DNA of 64,000 bases from Apostichopus japonicus. Taxonomy: Eukaryota > Echinodermata > Holothuroidea > Aspidochirotida > Stichopodidae. Shown piece after piece: positions 1 through 11,076 of this stretch. The position numbers and the translations under genes were made by a program. The DNA lies in NCBI RefSeq assembly GCF_037975245.1, contig NC_092561.1, positions 1,092,501-1,156,500 of the forward strand, read 5' to 3'. The notes beneath the pieces are model-generated. The model was not told where the DNA came from. It was given only the letters and a program-made list of their open reading frames with translations, and ran no database searches. The number at the start of each line of letters is the position of its first letter. The first letter of the stretch is position 1.

Positions 1-300
1 TAAGGAATAAAACATTGCAAAGGTTCTGCTGTTTTATTCATGAGCAAACATAATCAAATATGAAAACAGACTGAACTACTGAAGTCTCGTGACATAAACC
101 AGATCCATGCACGTGCTGTTGATCAAGTTGAGTTTTAACTTTATCATCAGAGTTTTGAAAAAAGAAAGGAAAAAAAAATAAAAAAATATTGTTCAGGAAC
201 TTCTTTGAGTCCTGTACTAACAAAGAACGAAGTTGTAGTTTGGAGAAGAAGACAAAATCTGTATATAATATATATATATATATAAATAAATATATAAATG
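1..300. other. AT-rich non-coding DNA with a TA microsatellite
   Basis: No coding signal is visible. A poly-A/T-rich stretch around 165-190 is followed by a short TA tract around 264-285. The tract abuts the left end of the tRNA-containing repeat that starts near 300. Confidence 0.5.
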
Positions 301-672
301 AAAGTCTGTTCAAAGTATCTCTTTCGAGATCCGGCTTTAGGAATCACAAATGATTTTCAAGTAGGTTAACATCATGTTTGATCTCTAGAGTACGGCAAAA
401 TATGTCACCAAAACAGAACTAGTATTGTTAGATAAAGGTGTCAAACACCTACAGTGAAATTACAACCTTCCTTACCGGTTTTGAACCACTGGGCATACAA
501 TCAGCGTCCATGGCCTAGTTGGTTAGGGTGAAGGCGTACCAAGCGGGAGGCCCGGGTTCGAATCCCAGTGTAGGCTGGAAATTTTTCACTGTTCTGGATT
601 TTCCTTCTCATTACGTTTTCATTTATATATTCATTTGCCTTTGTCGTTTACCTCCATTCCATTAACATATAT
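301..672 (+). repeat. tRNA-containing dispersed repeat (family A, copy 1)
   Basis: This ~370-bp unit recurs on the minus strand at 57755-58207 and in part at 62724-62880. Positions 504-576 are tRNA-like, with an A box (TGGCCTAGTTGG) and a B box (GGTTCGAATCC). The anticodon-arm surroundings resemble tRNA-Thr. The 7-bp acceptor stem is damaged in this copy, so a working tRNA is unlikely. The tRNA part is followed by a tail beginning GGAAATTTTTCACTGTTC and preceded by a 200-bp unique-looking leader that is also present in the 57.8-58.0 kb copy. The unit ends in TA repeats. It could be a SINE or a tandem-repeat monomer built around a tRNA pseudogene. Confidence 0.75.
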
Positions 673-3600
673 ATATGTATATATATATATATATATATAT
701 CCAAAAGAGAAAAAGGAAAAAAAATGATACTTTTATTTCCAACTAAATTGCTTAAAACTTTATATCAGTAACAAAATATTTTGAGCGTTATATATATCTA
801 TATATACCTGTATATGCCTACTGAGTTCAATTCTCTAGATAGTTCAACCTAGATACAGAAGTTCACCCTGTAGACAGTTCTGACTAAACTTTAATGCATC
901 TTAGATTTTGTTTCTTATGTATATTTAACTCTACATTAGGCATGCTTACTAAATCTTCCTTGTTTCATGAAAATATGTAATTTACTAAAGCATTGTGTTG
1001 CACACAGACATAAGCCTGCACATGTTACGATATCAAGTCCAGGAAATTGCTTTCCTGATTGGAATATTAAAAAAAAGGAACTACAGACGTGTCTCAACAT
1101 GCAAAGGATTATGGGTAGTAATCCCATCCACTTTTATCATCACTCAATAGGATATGAGTCATTTAGGGAGGATATTGCACAACAATAGAAACTTCACAAA
1201 AAACCAAGTACTACAGTCCTGCAACTGATTAGTCGCTCATGGCAACAGATCAGCAAAATTGCGTTTGGTCTACTCACCCTGTAACAAAAACAACCAAACT
1301 TGATGGTTCTGGTATACATAAACAAATGAAGATGCTAACCTGTCTCCTCTCCACATATGCACAATCCTTAGATCAACCACAAACTTCAATCACATATAGT
1401 ATTGTACTACCGCTATCTTTACCACTACTGACCTACAGTATGACCTTCCATTTCCTAATATATGACGTCAACAAAGGCATACTTACTGTTAATTTGCATT
1501 TACAGCCCATTCTACTAATCAGAAGTCATGTGACACAAAGTTTTCAAACTTTGTTCTCAGCTGAAAATCAAACCAACTCATACAACAAGTTGGATCCACA
1601 CATCAGGTATAAATTCACTTAGCCAATGGTAACCATTTTCCTAAGAATCTTAATTGAATTATCTGTACACATACAGTGTACTGTCCTCCTCCAAGTCCAA
1701 CCTACTGCAGGCCAATTACCCCGTACATGTCCTATTTTCAATGGTTTATTGTGAGCACACACTATACATGACTTGCTATATAATATCTGACCATGCAGGA
1801 ATTGTTTCATTGTGCTGTACTTTTTTGTGGTCAAATTAGTTTTCTTCATCTAACCCATCATTCATTGAGCAGGAGATGTTTGTTCATATGATTCCGAAAC
1901 AAGTCTAGACTTGTTTCTTGAATCAATGTCTCCTATCAGATTGAGAAGGGTACTTCAATTATGGAATTTCTTTTACTCCCACTCAAAAGGAATGAAGGGT
2001 CACTGTGGATATTTCGTAAATCTCTTCCCAGAGATAAACTTAATTATATTTATTTTGTTTAACAATGTTTTGCAAGATTTCTCAAGATGAGTAAGAATGG
2101 AACACTGACAAGGCATGAAGGGGGGGGGGTGGGGGAACACACATACCTGAATAACCTGATATTGTTTTAATTAGCAAATTCCAGTGCCTGGTAGATTTGA
2201 TTTAATTTGTGATAACAATAGGAAGGTGGAGCCAATAACAGCCACACTACATGTAAAGTAATGTATACTGGATAGTTATCGCTTATAAAACTATGTCACA
2301 TTCCACTTTCTAAAGCAGTTTTTGTGGCACTACTGTATACAGATATCAAGAAATATTCATGGAACACACAGGAAGTCCATTATCACCAGTAACATCATCC
2401 TCACCAAGGTTGGGAGTGGGACTGAGGTCAGGAAAATCTTGGTTTTCTTTATCAGAGGTGGCACTCTCCGGGCTTGTTAGAACAACTGACTGTCTTGACA
2501 GATATGTAGTTCCCATTATAATGATGAAGGGTCTATAGGGCTTTTAGGAGCAAACTTTTTTGGCAGACTCCTTGCGGACCCCTTAGCCCTCCTCACCGAT
2601 CCTACTTTGGAATCTGTATAGAGGATTCTTTGCCCATTTTCAGACAACTAGATACTGCGAAGCATTGACCACCATTGGGCTGACATGGCCGTGACATGGA
2701 GAGCTATGAACCCAATCATTACCATTAACATTGCATCTAGTAATATACACAAGTAATGATACTGTGATGATACAGACCGATGCGGTAGAACTGCTTACAT
2801 AAACTTACCAATATTATGCAGAACATACCATTTTTTGGGGATCACCTGTACATTTATGGGTTTTAGTGGTTCTTTACATGCTATAATGAAGACTTTCAAG
2901 AACAAGTCTAAAGATGACTTCATGCACATTTACTAGTACTGTACTTGAATTACTAGTTGTTATTATGTAATCTATTATATATTTATTCATATATTCATTA
3001 TGAATATTCATGATAATCATATAGATTATACTTTTAAAGCCCGCCCTCCAAAGAAAGACGATTGCATACATTTCTTGCACCACTTGTCAATTGTCTAGCT
3101 TGGTCTTCAGTTATACACTACAGATCACAACAAAGTTTGCAAAGGAAATCCTTCACGAATAGATCCCAGCAATATAGTCTTTATGATTTGGTTAATAACA
3201 CAAATACAAGGCTGCTTTTTCAGCTCACCTTGAAACGACCCTGTACAGAATATACAACTGAGATTACTGCTGTACAGTATGTATGCACTTCAATGAATAT
3301 TCATTTTTATTGACCAATGCCACTGGAATATCTGATGTATTCATGCAAACCACCTTGTTTCAATCCTCTGTTAATTGGACCAAACTGCAAATCAAGCCAT
3401 ACTGTGTATGGTGGACTTGAATTTCCATTCTGCACCCCATGGAAAGAGGACAAATTATATTGATAACTCGTTATGCATGGTAATAAATTCACCACAGAAG
3501 TCAATCTAGCCATGCACTCACACACTGCAACACTGGGAATTCCCCCTCTACCAGGGTAGGCAGCCCTTGATATATTGAGCAATTACCACACACACACATA

Positions 3601-4899
3601 TGTCAGAGTGGTTAATTACAGTACTTCTATGATCAGAGATACATTGCAGAATCAATCTTGCCTCATGCACTATGAAACTATGATGCATAGTGCTAAGGTT
3701 GACATGTTAAGGATACAGTACGCTAGATCTAGAAATCCAAATTCCTTTCACTAAGGTCGGTCTTCCCCTCCCCTTCCTTTCCCTCCACCCACTTTTTGAT
3801 ATACGTTATACCAAGTTTTGTTAATCTTTAAAGTCTTAACCAACTGCAAGTTTGAAACCGAAGTACTCTAATTGGTTTCAAACTGAGAGGAAAGTGAAAG
3901 GGCACACAATGAGAGATCATTTGTGGTTTAGGGGTCAATAAAGGTCACAGAACGGTATGTGTGGAATGCAGCCTGATATGGAACACAGACAGATGAGAGC
4001 TGTCATAGAGAGAAAGGCATATTTAGTAGCAGAAAGTCATTGTTGTAGGGTGACAAGTGCTTGTTCTTGGGGAAGATCAGAGTGCAAAAAAGGAAGGGGG
4101 GGGAGGAGAACAAAAAAGGGCAGATTACATGTTTTTCAAACGAACAATGTGTATTGTTTGCAATATTCTCACCTGACACCGCAAGATTCCTTTTAGTCAT
4201 CTATGGCCCTTAAGACCTATCAGTGCAATGCCCATTGATATGAACAATTAACATTGTGAATATATTCTGTATGGTCGCTAGGGTAAATTCAAACAAATTA
4301 GCTAATATTGTAAACATACTAGTATTGTGTAAATACTGCAAACAAACACAAATTTCTGAGACTGATGACCGCTCGTAACATTACTTTAACCACCAACTAT
4401 CATCATCTTTGAGCTGGCAAATATCAAAAGGAAATGTTGATGGTTTGTGACGGATGTATAGATGCAAAGGGTTGGGGGGGGGGGGAAAGATCCAAAGAAA
4501 ATGCACACTTTGTGTTCCTGGGAATGCATTTTCCTTGGGAATACTATTTAAAGGTACAGTATGTCTAACTGCAATAACAAGATGATCTTTACTAAGGAGT
4601 TCTTGATTGTTACATTTAAATTTGATATAGCATTGGATGGAAGGATGGGGCAGGAGGGTGGGGGAGGTACATCAGCCTACTAATTGCCAATGGTAATATA
4701 GTCACTTTTTTGTTGCACTGATGCGCTGTTACATTATACTTATTCTTCTGTGGTAGTCATTGTATTGAATCTTACTTTCTCGGTTGGGAATAAAACCAAC
4801 ATGTGACTGGTTTTGAGAACATATTTTCTTCCAATCTTAAGCAGCATTTGCTGTGACATCACTCAGACAAACTAGTTTATCTTCTACCATATCTGATGA
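673..4899. other. Non-coding stretch, no gene supported
   Basis: Several open frames of 60-127 codons occur here on both strands, but none shows a recognisable domain, convincing splice sites or coding-like composition. Poly-G tracts occur near 2120, 4100 and 4470. If the candidate gene at 6.0-6.7 kb is real, this stretch would lie inside its next intron. Confidence 0.5.
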
Positions 4900-5054
4900 C
4901 GGAGGAATTAAAAGGGTGATGTTAACCAGAATTTTAGTCTTGATATGTCATAGCCCAAGAAAACTGAATGATTTGAGCGCTAGTTATGCTTTTAAAGTTA
5001 TTCTTATTTTCAGGATATTCACCTTTAAAATATGCTGAATCTCTGAAATGCCCC
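4900..5054 (+). repeat. Dispersed non-coding repeat (family C)
   Basis: The stretch from AGAATTTTAGTCTTGATATG to the CTCTGAAATGC motif has diverged relatives at 11700-11832 and 42240-42367, and a shorter one near 49222-49272. The shared core is ATTCACCTTTAAAATATG followed by a CTCTGGAATG-like end. No protein is encoded. The class of element is unknown. Confidence 0.5.
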
Positions 5055-5363
5055 TTTAAAGATCTGTTGGCTCCAATTATAGCACGCCATAGCTAGGAAA
5101 GTTTTGTGATTACGTAATCGACCTGCCACGGTCGTAAATCAACCTCAGGCTGTACAATTAGCCTGCACAGCTTCTTAACACCAATAGGCTCTTTGTGTAA
5201 ACACTGTGTGGAATTTTCATGTCTACAGTATAGTTTATCATACAGCATTCACACAAAGATGTGGCAGGGGTTGCAGGCTAATTGGTAAAAAGAGGTCATT
5301 TTACAACCAAGGCAGGTTAAACTCAAGCATGCTACAGTTGGGGTCTATACAGTAGACCTTTAA
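5055..5363. mobile_element. Foldback MITE, copy 1 (long imperfect palindrome)
   Basis: The two halves are inverted copies of each other. TAGCACGCCATAGC, CGACCTGCC, GGTCGTAAA and AATTAGCCTGCA in the left arm recur reverse-complemented in the right arm. The ends read TTTAAAGATCTG and AGACCTTTAA. The middle carries a second dyad around TTTGTGTAAAC/TTCACACAAAG. Further copies lie at 7147-7507 and 63796-64000. There is no coding capacity, so it is a non-autonomous element. Target-site duplications are not clear. Confidence 0.8.
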
Positions 5364-6037
5364 GGATAAAGCGATGATAATGTCTGGTCCATGCTGCAGC
5401 ACTTTTTATTGGTGTAAAAAGTTTGCATCTACTCTAGCACTTAGAAGGCTATGAACTTTGCCTCTTATAAAATACTAAATATGGATCTGTGTAAAACCTC
5501 TGCTATGCAGCTTTGAACAGTTTATTTAGCAATTTGCCAATTTTGCATAGCAGTTTGAGATGTGATACCGGATAAATTATTCACTGCTGCAGGCCTAAAC
5601 GTTAATTATGTTCATCGATTGTTTAACAAAATATGATGTCTCATACCCAACCATGTTTTTTGAACTTCCTAAACAAAGAATCCTTGGATGACATTCAATG
5701 TAGATTTGTCCTTGACAAATCTGTAATATATTTATACATGTCAACATGTCATTTGATGCCATACATGTCTCATATGTTTTCCCATTGGGTATTGTGTCAT
5801 GGTCCAGTCACTTTGTCTGATGAACCTTACTTACAAGTTTAAACATTAAAATACCATTGACTCAAACATAAAATGGGTTATACAATAGATCTGTTCTGCT
5901 AGCAGTGTGTTGTGACTGGTGTAACAAGTTATCAAACATTAATTCTGTTGTGACTAACGTCATACTGCAAAGCTGACAAGGTAAGGACAGTCTGCTCTTA
6001 CCAGCCAGATCTGACATTTTGATTTATTACCACTCAC

Positions 6038-6694
6038 CCAAACAGGTATATCTTTGTCGGTCTTGTCCTTCCCTCCTACAGACGACCCATCCTCTCCCTT
6101 ACGATCTTTAGGAGACTTGAGCATGCTGGGGGGAGAAGAAGGGTACAATATTTCTGTTTTTGTTTTTTAAATATACTTTAGGAGGACCTTAAAAACGTGA
6201 TGATACTTGGCCATGTCATTGATTTGCCTAGTTTTTGATATCTTGTTCAATATATCACCTGTTATGAAGAAGCCAATGTAAACTTAAAATCCCTAAATTG
6301 GAGTCCAATTGTCTAAACAAAGTTTATAATTACACCTCCTACTTCAATTGACTGTCTCTTTAACGGAAGGTAGTTTGTTGGATTGTGAGATGCTTCTAAC
6401 TTTTAGCAAATTGTAAACAGAAACATTTCTCTAGCGTTATTGCAACCGACATAACAATCACTGCAGTTTTGTAGATTTTCATTCTTATGTTTAATCTTCC
6501 GAGTACATGGCAAGAAACTCTCAAACTATGACATTGTACATGACATTACAAAATAACTTCCTGAGATATAAATCAGCAATGACATTGTACATGACATTAC
6601 AAAATAACTTCATTAGATATATATCAGCAAATATGAATATTCATACTTACGTTATATCATGCCGATGACCGACACATCCCATTGGCGACATCAT
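6038..6694 (-). CDS. Candidate 5' coding exons, possibly RASSF9/10-like (partial)
   Basis: Two minus-strand exons join in frame. Exon 1 codes from the ATG at 6694 to 6651 (acceptor AG at 6705-6706, donor GTAAGTATG). Exon 2 runs 6125-6038 (acceptor after a C-rich tract, donor GTGAGTG). Together they encode about 43 residues: MMSPMGCVGHRHDIT, then a Lys/Asp-rich stretch ending DKDIPVW. A basic N terminus leading into a (V/I)xVW strand resembles the start of the Ras-association domain of RASSF9/RASSF10. The rest of that domain is not found downstream (<6038), so the remaining exons would have to lie beyond the window start. The identification is weak. It could also be a chance pair of splice-like sites. 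Confidence 0.3.
6530..6630. repeat. Two-copy 51-bp tandem repeat
   Basis: GACATTGTACATGACATTAC followed by AAAATAACTTC occurs at 6530 and again at 6581, with few differences. Confidence 0.85.
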
Positions 6695-7146
6695 TTTTTC
6701 CTACCTGAGAAAATATTTGAGAAGAATGTTTTTGTGGATAAAATTAATGAAACCAGAGCACAATGAAGAAATGGCAAGGTAGATCAAGGTCACCCAATTG
6801 TTTCCAAATCACAAAAATATCCAAATTGCTACATTTAAAATGTTTAACATAAATAATTTCCTGAAGGCCGAGACCATCCAAATTAAATTTGCAGCTGCCA
6901 TTGTGTAACGTACGTTCAAATTGCAAACAGTTTGGCCAAAATTCTGTAACCTGGGTGGCAGAGAATGTGACAGAGTGGCAGAGAATAGGTGACACAAATG
7001 CCTTCCTCAAATTTGAACAGTGTCTCACAGCAAAATGGTGCAACATTGTGTCTTATATGGATTAATTATCATAAGAAACAAATCCTGTTTCCTGTATTAG
7101 AATTAACCAGATCCACAGACATCAAATGCACACTCACTCACCATCA

Positions 7147-7507
7147 TTAAAGATCTGCTTTATTGGCTCCAATTATAGCACGCTATAGCTAGGAAAGTTT
7201 TGTGATTACGTAATCGACCTGTGTGACGGTCGTACATCAACCTCAGGCTGAACAATTAGCCTGCACAGCTTTTTAACACCATACGGCACTTTGTGTAAAC
7301 ATTGAAAATATGTTCATGTCTACAGTGTTGTTGATCATACAGCGTTCACACAAAGACCCTTATACAAGAAAAATATATATGGCAGACGTTGTAGGCTAAT
7401 TGGTAAAAAGAGGTCATTTTATGACCAAGGCAGACCAATTACGCAATCTCAAGAAACTTTTTCATGATACTGTGTTATCGTTGGGGTCTATACAGCACAC
7501 CTATAAG
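7147..7507. mobile_element. Foldback MITE, copy 2
   Basis: Same family and orientation as 5055-5363. It starts TTAAAGATCTGC and ends in the inverse of the GTGCTGTATAGACCCC motif. It is the most complete of the three copies, about 360 bp, with inverted arms of at least 150 bp. The central part includes TTCACACAAAGACCCTTATA. No open reading frame of note. Confidence 0.8.
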
Positions 7508-10500
7508 CTACATATTCAACTTGATCATACAGTGCAGCCTAGTAATAATGTTAGAGAACTGTAACAAATTAGTTTGGGCTTAGCTTAATTCAACAAGGAT
7601 GCTTAGTAGTTTACTTTCAAGATCACCATCAAACGTTCTAAGGCTACATGAGGTTCAATGGAAAGAGGTAAAGAAAGTTTTGGCACAGAGAATCGGTGAC
7701 CTCTGGATTTTTCGTATACATATGTTTTCCAAGTAAGTTTTCTGTTTGTTCATTTCTTTACTAAACTAACTGAACTCCATGCTAGGGGAGTACTTAGAAG
7801 TTAGAGCTTACTTTTACTGCACTAAATGCACCCACCAACCCGTCATGTGGCTGTCAGTGCTTCTTCTTAAATTTGGTCTAGCCCAAGTACAAGTTTGTAT
7901 ATTACAACTTAGTTGGTTGCTATGACCCTTGCCAACAAATATGGGTCTACATAGTACAAATACTGTAGCAAGTTCAACAAGCCTGCTGCATACTATTGAT
8001 TTTCAAACTAGCATTTCCTTTCAAGCTTGATAGTGATACACGAAACAGTACATGCATTGCGAACGTGCTGCTTGTCACTCAGGCTGCACCACTAGTCTAG
8101 CACTGCAGTACTCCAGTAGTATACTTACTACTACTAGTAATTGTAGAACTACAATATGTTGTACCCACATCTATGTCATGAGAGTCAACGTGGTAGACCA
8201 ACACCGACCCTCCCGTGCAACAGATAAAGAACGAAACATACGTACCAGATTTACACTGAAATCTCCTGTCGACATATCTTTTATTTTCAACCTGCATTTC
8301 AAAGCTTCTAAAGCTCACTAGCTCGCAGACATTACAAACAGACAAACAGATTGACCTTCTATCACACTCGGGTAGCTGTGCTTCGCGATGGCAAGTTTCG
8401 ACATGTTTTCACGTGCCCAGACTAGACAGGTCTTAGTGTAGTACGCGCGTAGGCGGCGCAGTTTCCATACATTCACATGTACTATATATACTGGTGACTG
8501 AAACTAAGGAATCTCACATTTAGAGAGATTTCCTGAGGAAAGTTAAACATACCCTCTTTGAGGTCCCCATCTTTCTTCGTGGGCTTTATTTAAACGGCGA
8601 AAAGAAGATTACGAACAAGTCCCTTTCCTCTACATCCCTCAAAGTGAAGTTATGGAATTTTTGTAGCTACAAAGGGAACAAAGTTCGAGTTGTTCATTGA
8701 TGACTGTAGCAGGTACGGTCGTGTCTGTACTCGTAGCGCGCCAATAATACGGCACACAATGGATTTATACGGTTAGTTTGTAGTATGTCCGAAGTTAACA
8801 GGGAAACCCCCTTGATCTTGGCGGGCAGAATGTGCAAATGTGCGGCTGTCTTACTGCGTATGGTAACAAGAGCTAATTGCCAATTAAAATGTCGGAAAGA
8901 TATGAACTTTCTCTACCGTGTAATTATTTTGTCCTGAGAGTTTAACTTCTAACACATTTAGTTGCGAAATATTTGTTAGTGCGACATGGTTCTCATACAT
9001 GAAAGATAAAGTGAACTATTAGTATTTCTCCTCGCAAACTAGGAAGCGTTGGTCATAACTTTTGCCCGGGAGTCTAATATGAATAATAGATTTCAGGTCT
9101 ATTTACTACTTATATGAAAGCGTAGGCCGAAGTTTGGCAACCCAACAGTTAGAGCTTGGTTGACTCAAAGAAGCTAATTTGACTGTTCAATGAATGCTTT
9201 GATCAAATGCCTAAGTTGGCCACATATGTACTGAAATGGGTACATTGTTCTTGGTGTATGGAAGAATGAACTTGTTTCCGGAGTAGATAAGTTTAAATTT
9301 TAGACCACGACAGTGAAGTCCTTGTAGCCAACAGATTCCAAAATATATCCAGAAATCAACTAGTATATTTATAACAAATTTAACCTAGGTTCATTATTCC
9401 AATTTAAACTATCCAAAATCTTGTAAATTCATAGTACTGTAGGCTACTAAGCGGTTCCGTTCATCAAACATTGTTGTGAAATACAGTACAATGTGTCCAA
9501 GGTATATTGAAGTGTCTTAGGTGAATACCTGCAAGGTAGAATGAAGTTGACAAAACTACAGGGAGGTGTTATGCCCTCAATATTGATAAAGTGTATATGG
9601 TGTTCAGTACATTTTGTAATGTTTGAAGTACTTTATGTTGAAGATTGCCACTTTTTTCCCCACAAATATAAGCTGACCACATAAATTTTTAACATCTTTT
9701 TATTGGCAACCCTAAAAAGGGTCGAGACCCACAGTACTTTTTGTACCAGGGCAATTGGGTCATTAATACTCTTTATCGAAAGGCATGACATGACCTTTTG
9801 TTGGTTAATCCAAAGCAGGTGAAATAATTTCAATCAAATAGCCAGATTTATGCAAGCAATGCTGCCATAGAGATAAAACAAACAAGCTATCCCAAAGTAC
9901 AATCAATTGCAACTATGAGAATATTAGTAAAATTGACCAGAAACCTCTTGCGATAACAAAAGAAATGTTAATTTACATAACATTATGAAAAAAATTCGTC
10001 TCGACATTAGGGTTTGGATAAATACCAAGCAAGTAATTCATGGTGACAGTGCGCTTTTTGTTTGAATTAGCATCTCCCCATGATAATCATTATGAAAGCT
10101 GCATAATTTTGCAGCAACTTAATCCGTTGTAGTGAAATAATAGTGTTGAGGAGAGAATAAATCATACATTTTAAATATGTGATTGTTCCTTTACTTTTTG
10201 TTTTGTCTCATGGCTCTCGGTATAGGCATAGTAGCCTACCATGATAACTCCATCCACAGCAAATTTCACAAATCATCTCATTGGTGCAGTGTAAAAGCAT
10301 GCATCACCACCAGTCTCTGTACAAAGATAACTACAAAATCTTTCATGTTTGCTAAGTATGCTCTAAGATTCAATAACAATGCAGTAGAGATCAAGAAAAT
10401 GGGAAAGAAAATCAAATTGATCAAAAACGTCCAGCTTTATTAATCAGGACAAAGAATGCTTAAAAACAACTGTTTACATACATGTCTGCCAACTACAAAA

Positions 10501-11076
10501 TTATTGCAATTTCTTTGAAATATTTCCTGAGGCAGGGTTAGGATCAATGGGTGGAAGAAGAAGAAAATCTGTAGGTGAAGCTTTGGTAAGTTACGATCAT
10601 GTTGAGAATTCCAAATGACTGAACAAACCCATAAATTACATCAACTAAATTGTCATAGAAACGTTGATAATCCACTGCAAATTTAGTTAATTTTACTCAC
10701 AGATAATTTGAAAATCACCTTTAGAAGTCTCTTTAACAATGCAATCAATATCATGAAAGCAGCAACATTTAAAAGAAATTCTAGTCTTGATAATGCTACA
10801 GTTCATAATTGCTTTCATTTTCCATCTAAATGCTAGCTTATATCATACAGATCCTTTCAAGCAGCTGAAGAGAAGAAAGAAGAAATAAACAAGGGGAAAA
10901 ACAAGGAAAAAGGAAAGAAAAACAACAGAAATTTGCTTCCCCAACTGTTGGAGAATCTATTGAATTGCTCTACTTCTTTCCCTACACCTCCCCTTTCTCT
11001 TACTCATCTTCAAATCTGAATATTTGTGCTAACAAAGGTTTTATCGATCATAAATTATACTCCTCTGTTGTGAATA
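7508..11076. other. Non-coding stretch with a GC-richer patch and the likely CCDC34 3' UTR
   Basis: No gene is supported. The 8350-8800 part is richer in CpG (for example the GCGCGTAGGCGGCGCAG run near 8445) and might be a promoter for a minus-strand transcript such as the weak candidate at 6.0-6.7 kb. The right-hand part is downstream of the CCDC34 stop. A minus-strand AATAAA at 10437-10442 is a possible poly(A) signal, about 640 bp past the stop. Confidence 0.4.

Noticed and set aside
504-576. Functional tRNA gene
   Set aside because: A and B boxes are present, but the acceptor stem is mismatched, there is no clear anticodon, and the same sequence recurs as a repeat. Treated as a tRNA-derived repeat.
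1239-1622. 127-codon plus-strand frame
   Set aside because: No domain, no splice partner, composition of random AT-rich DNA.
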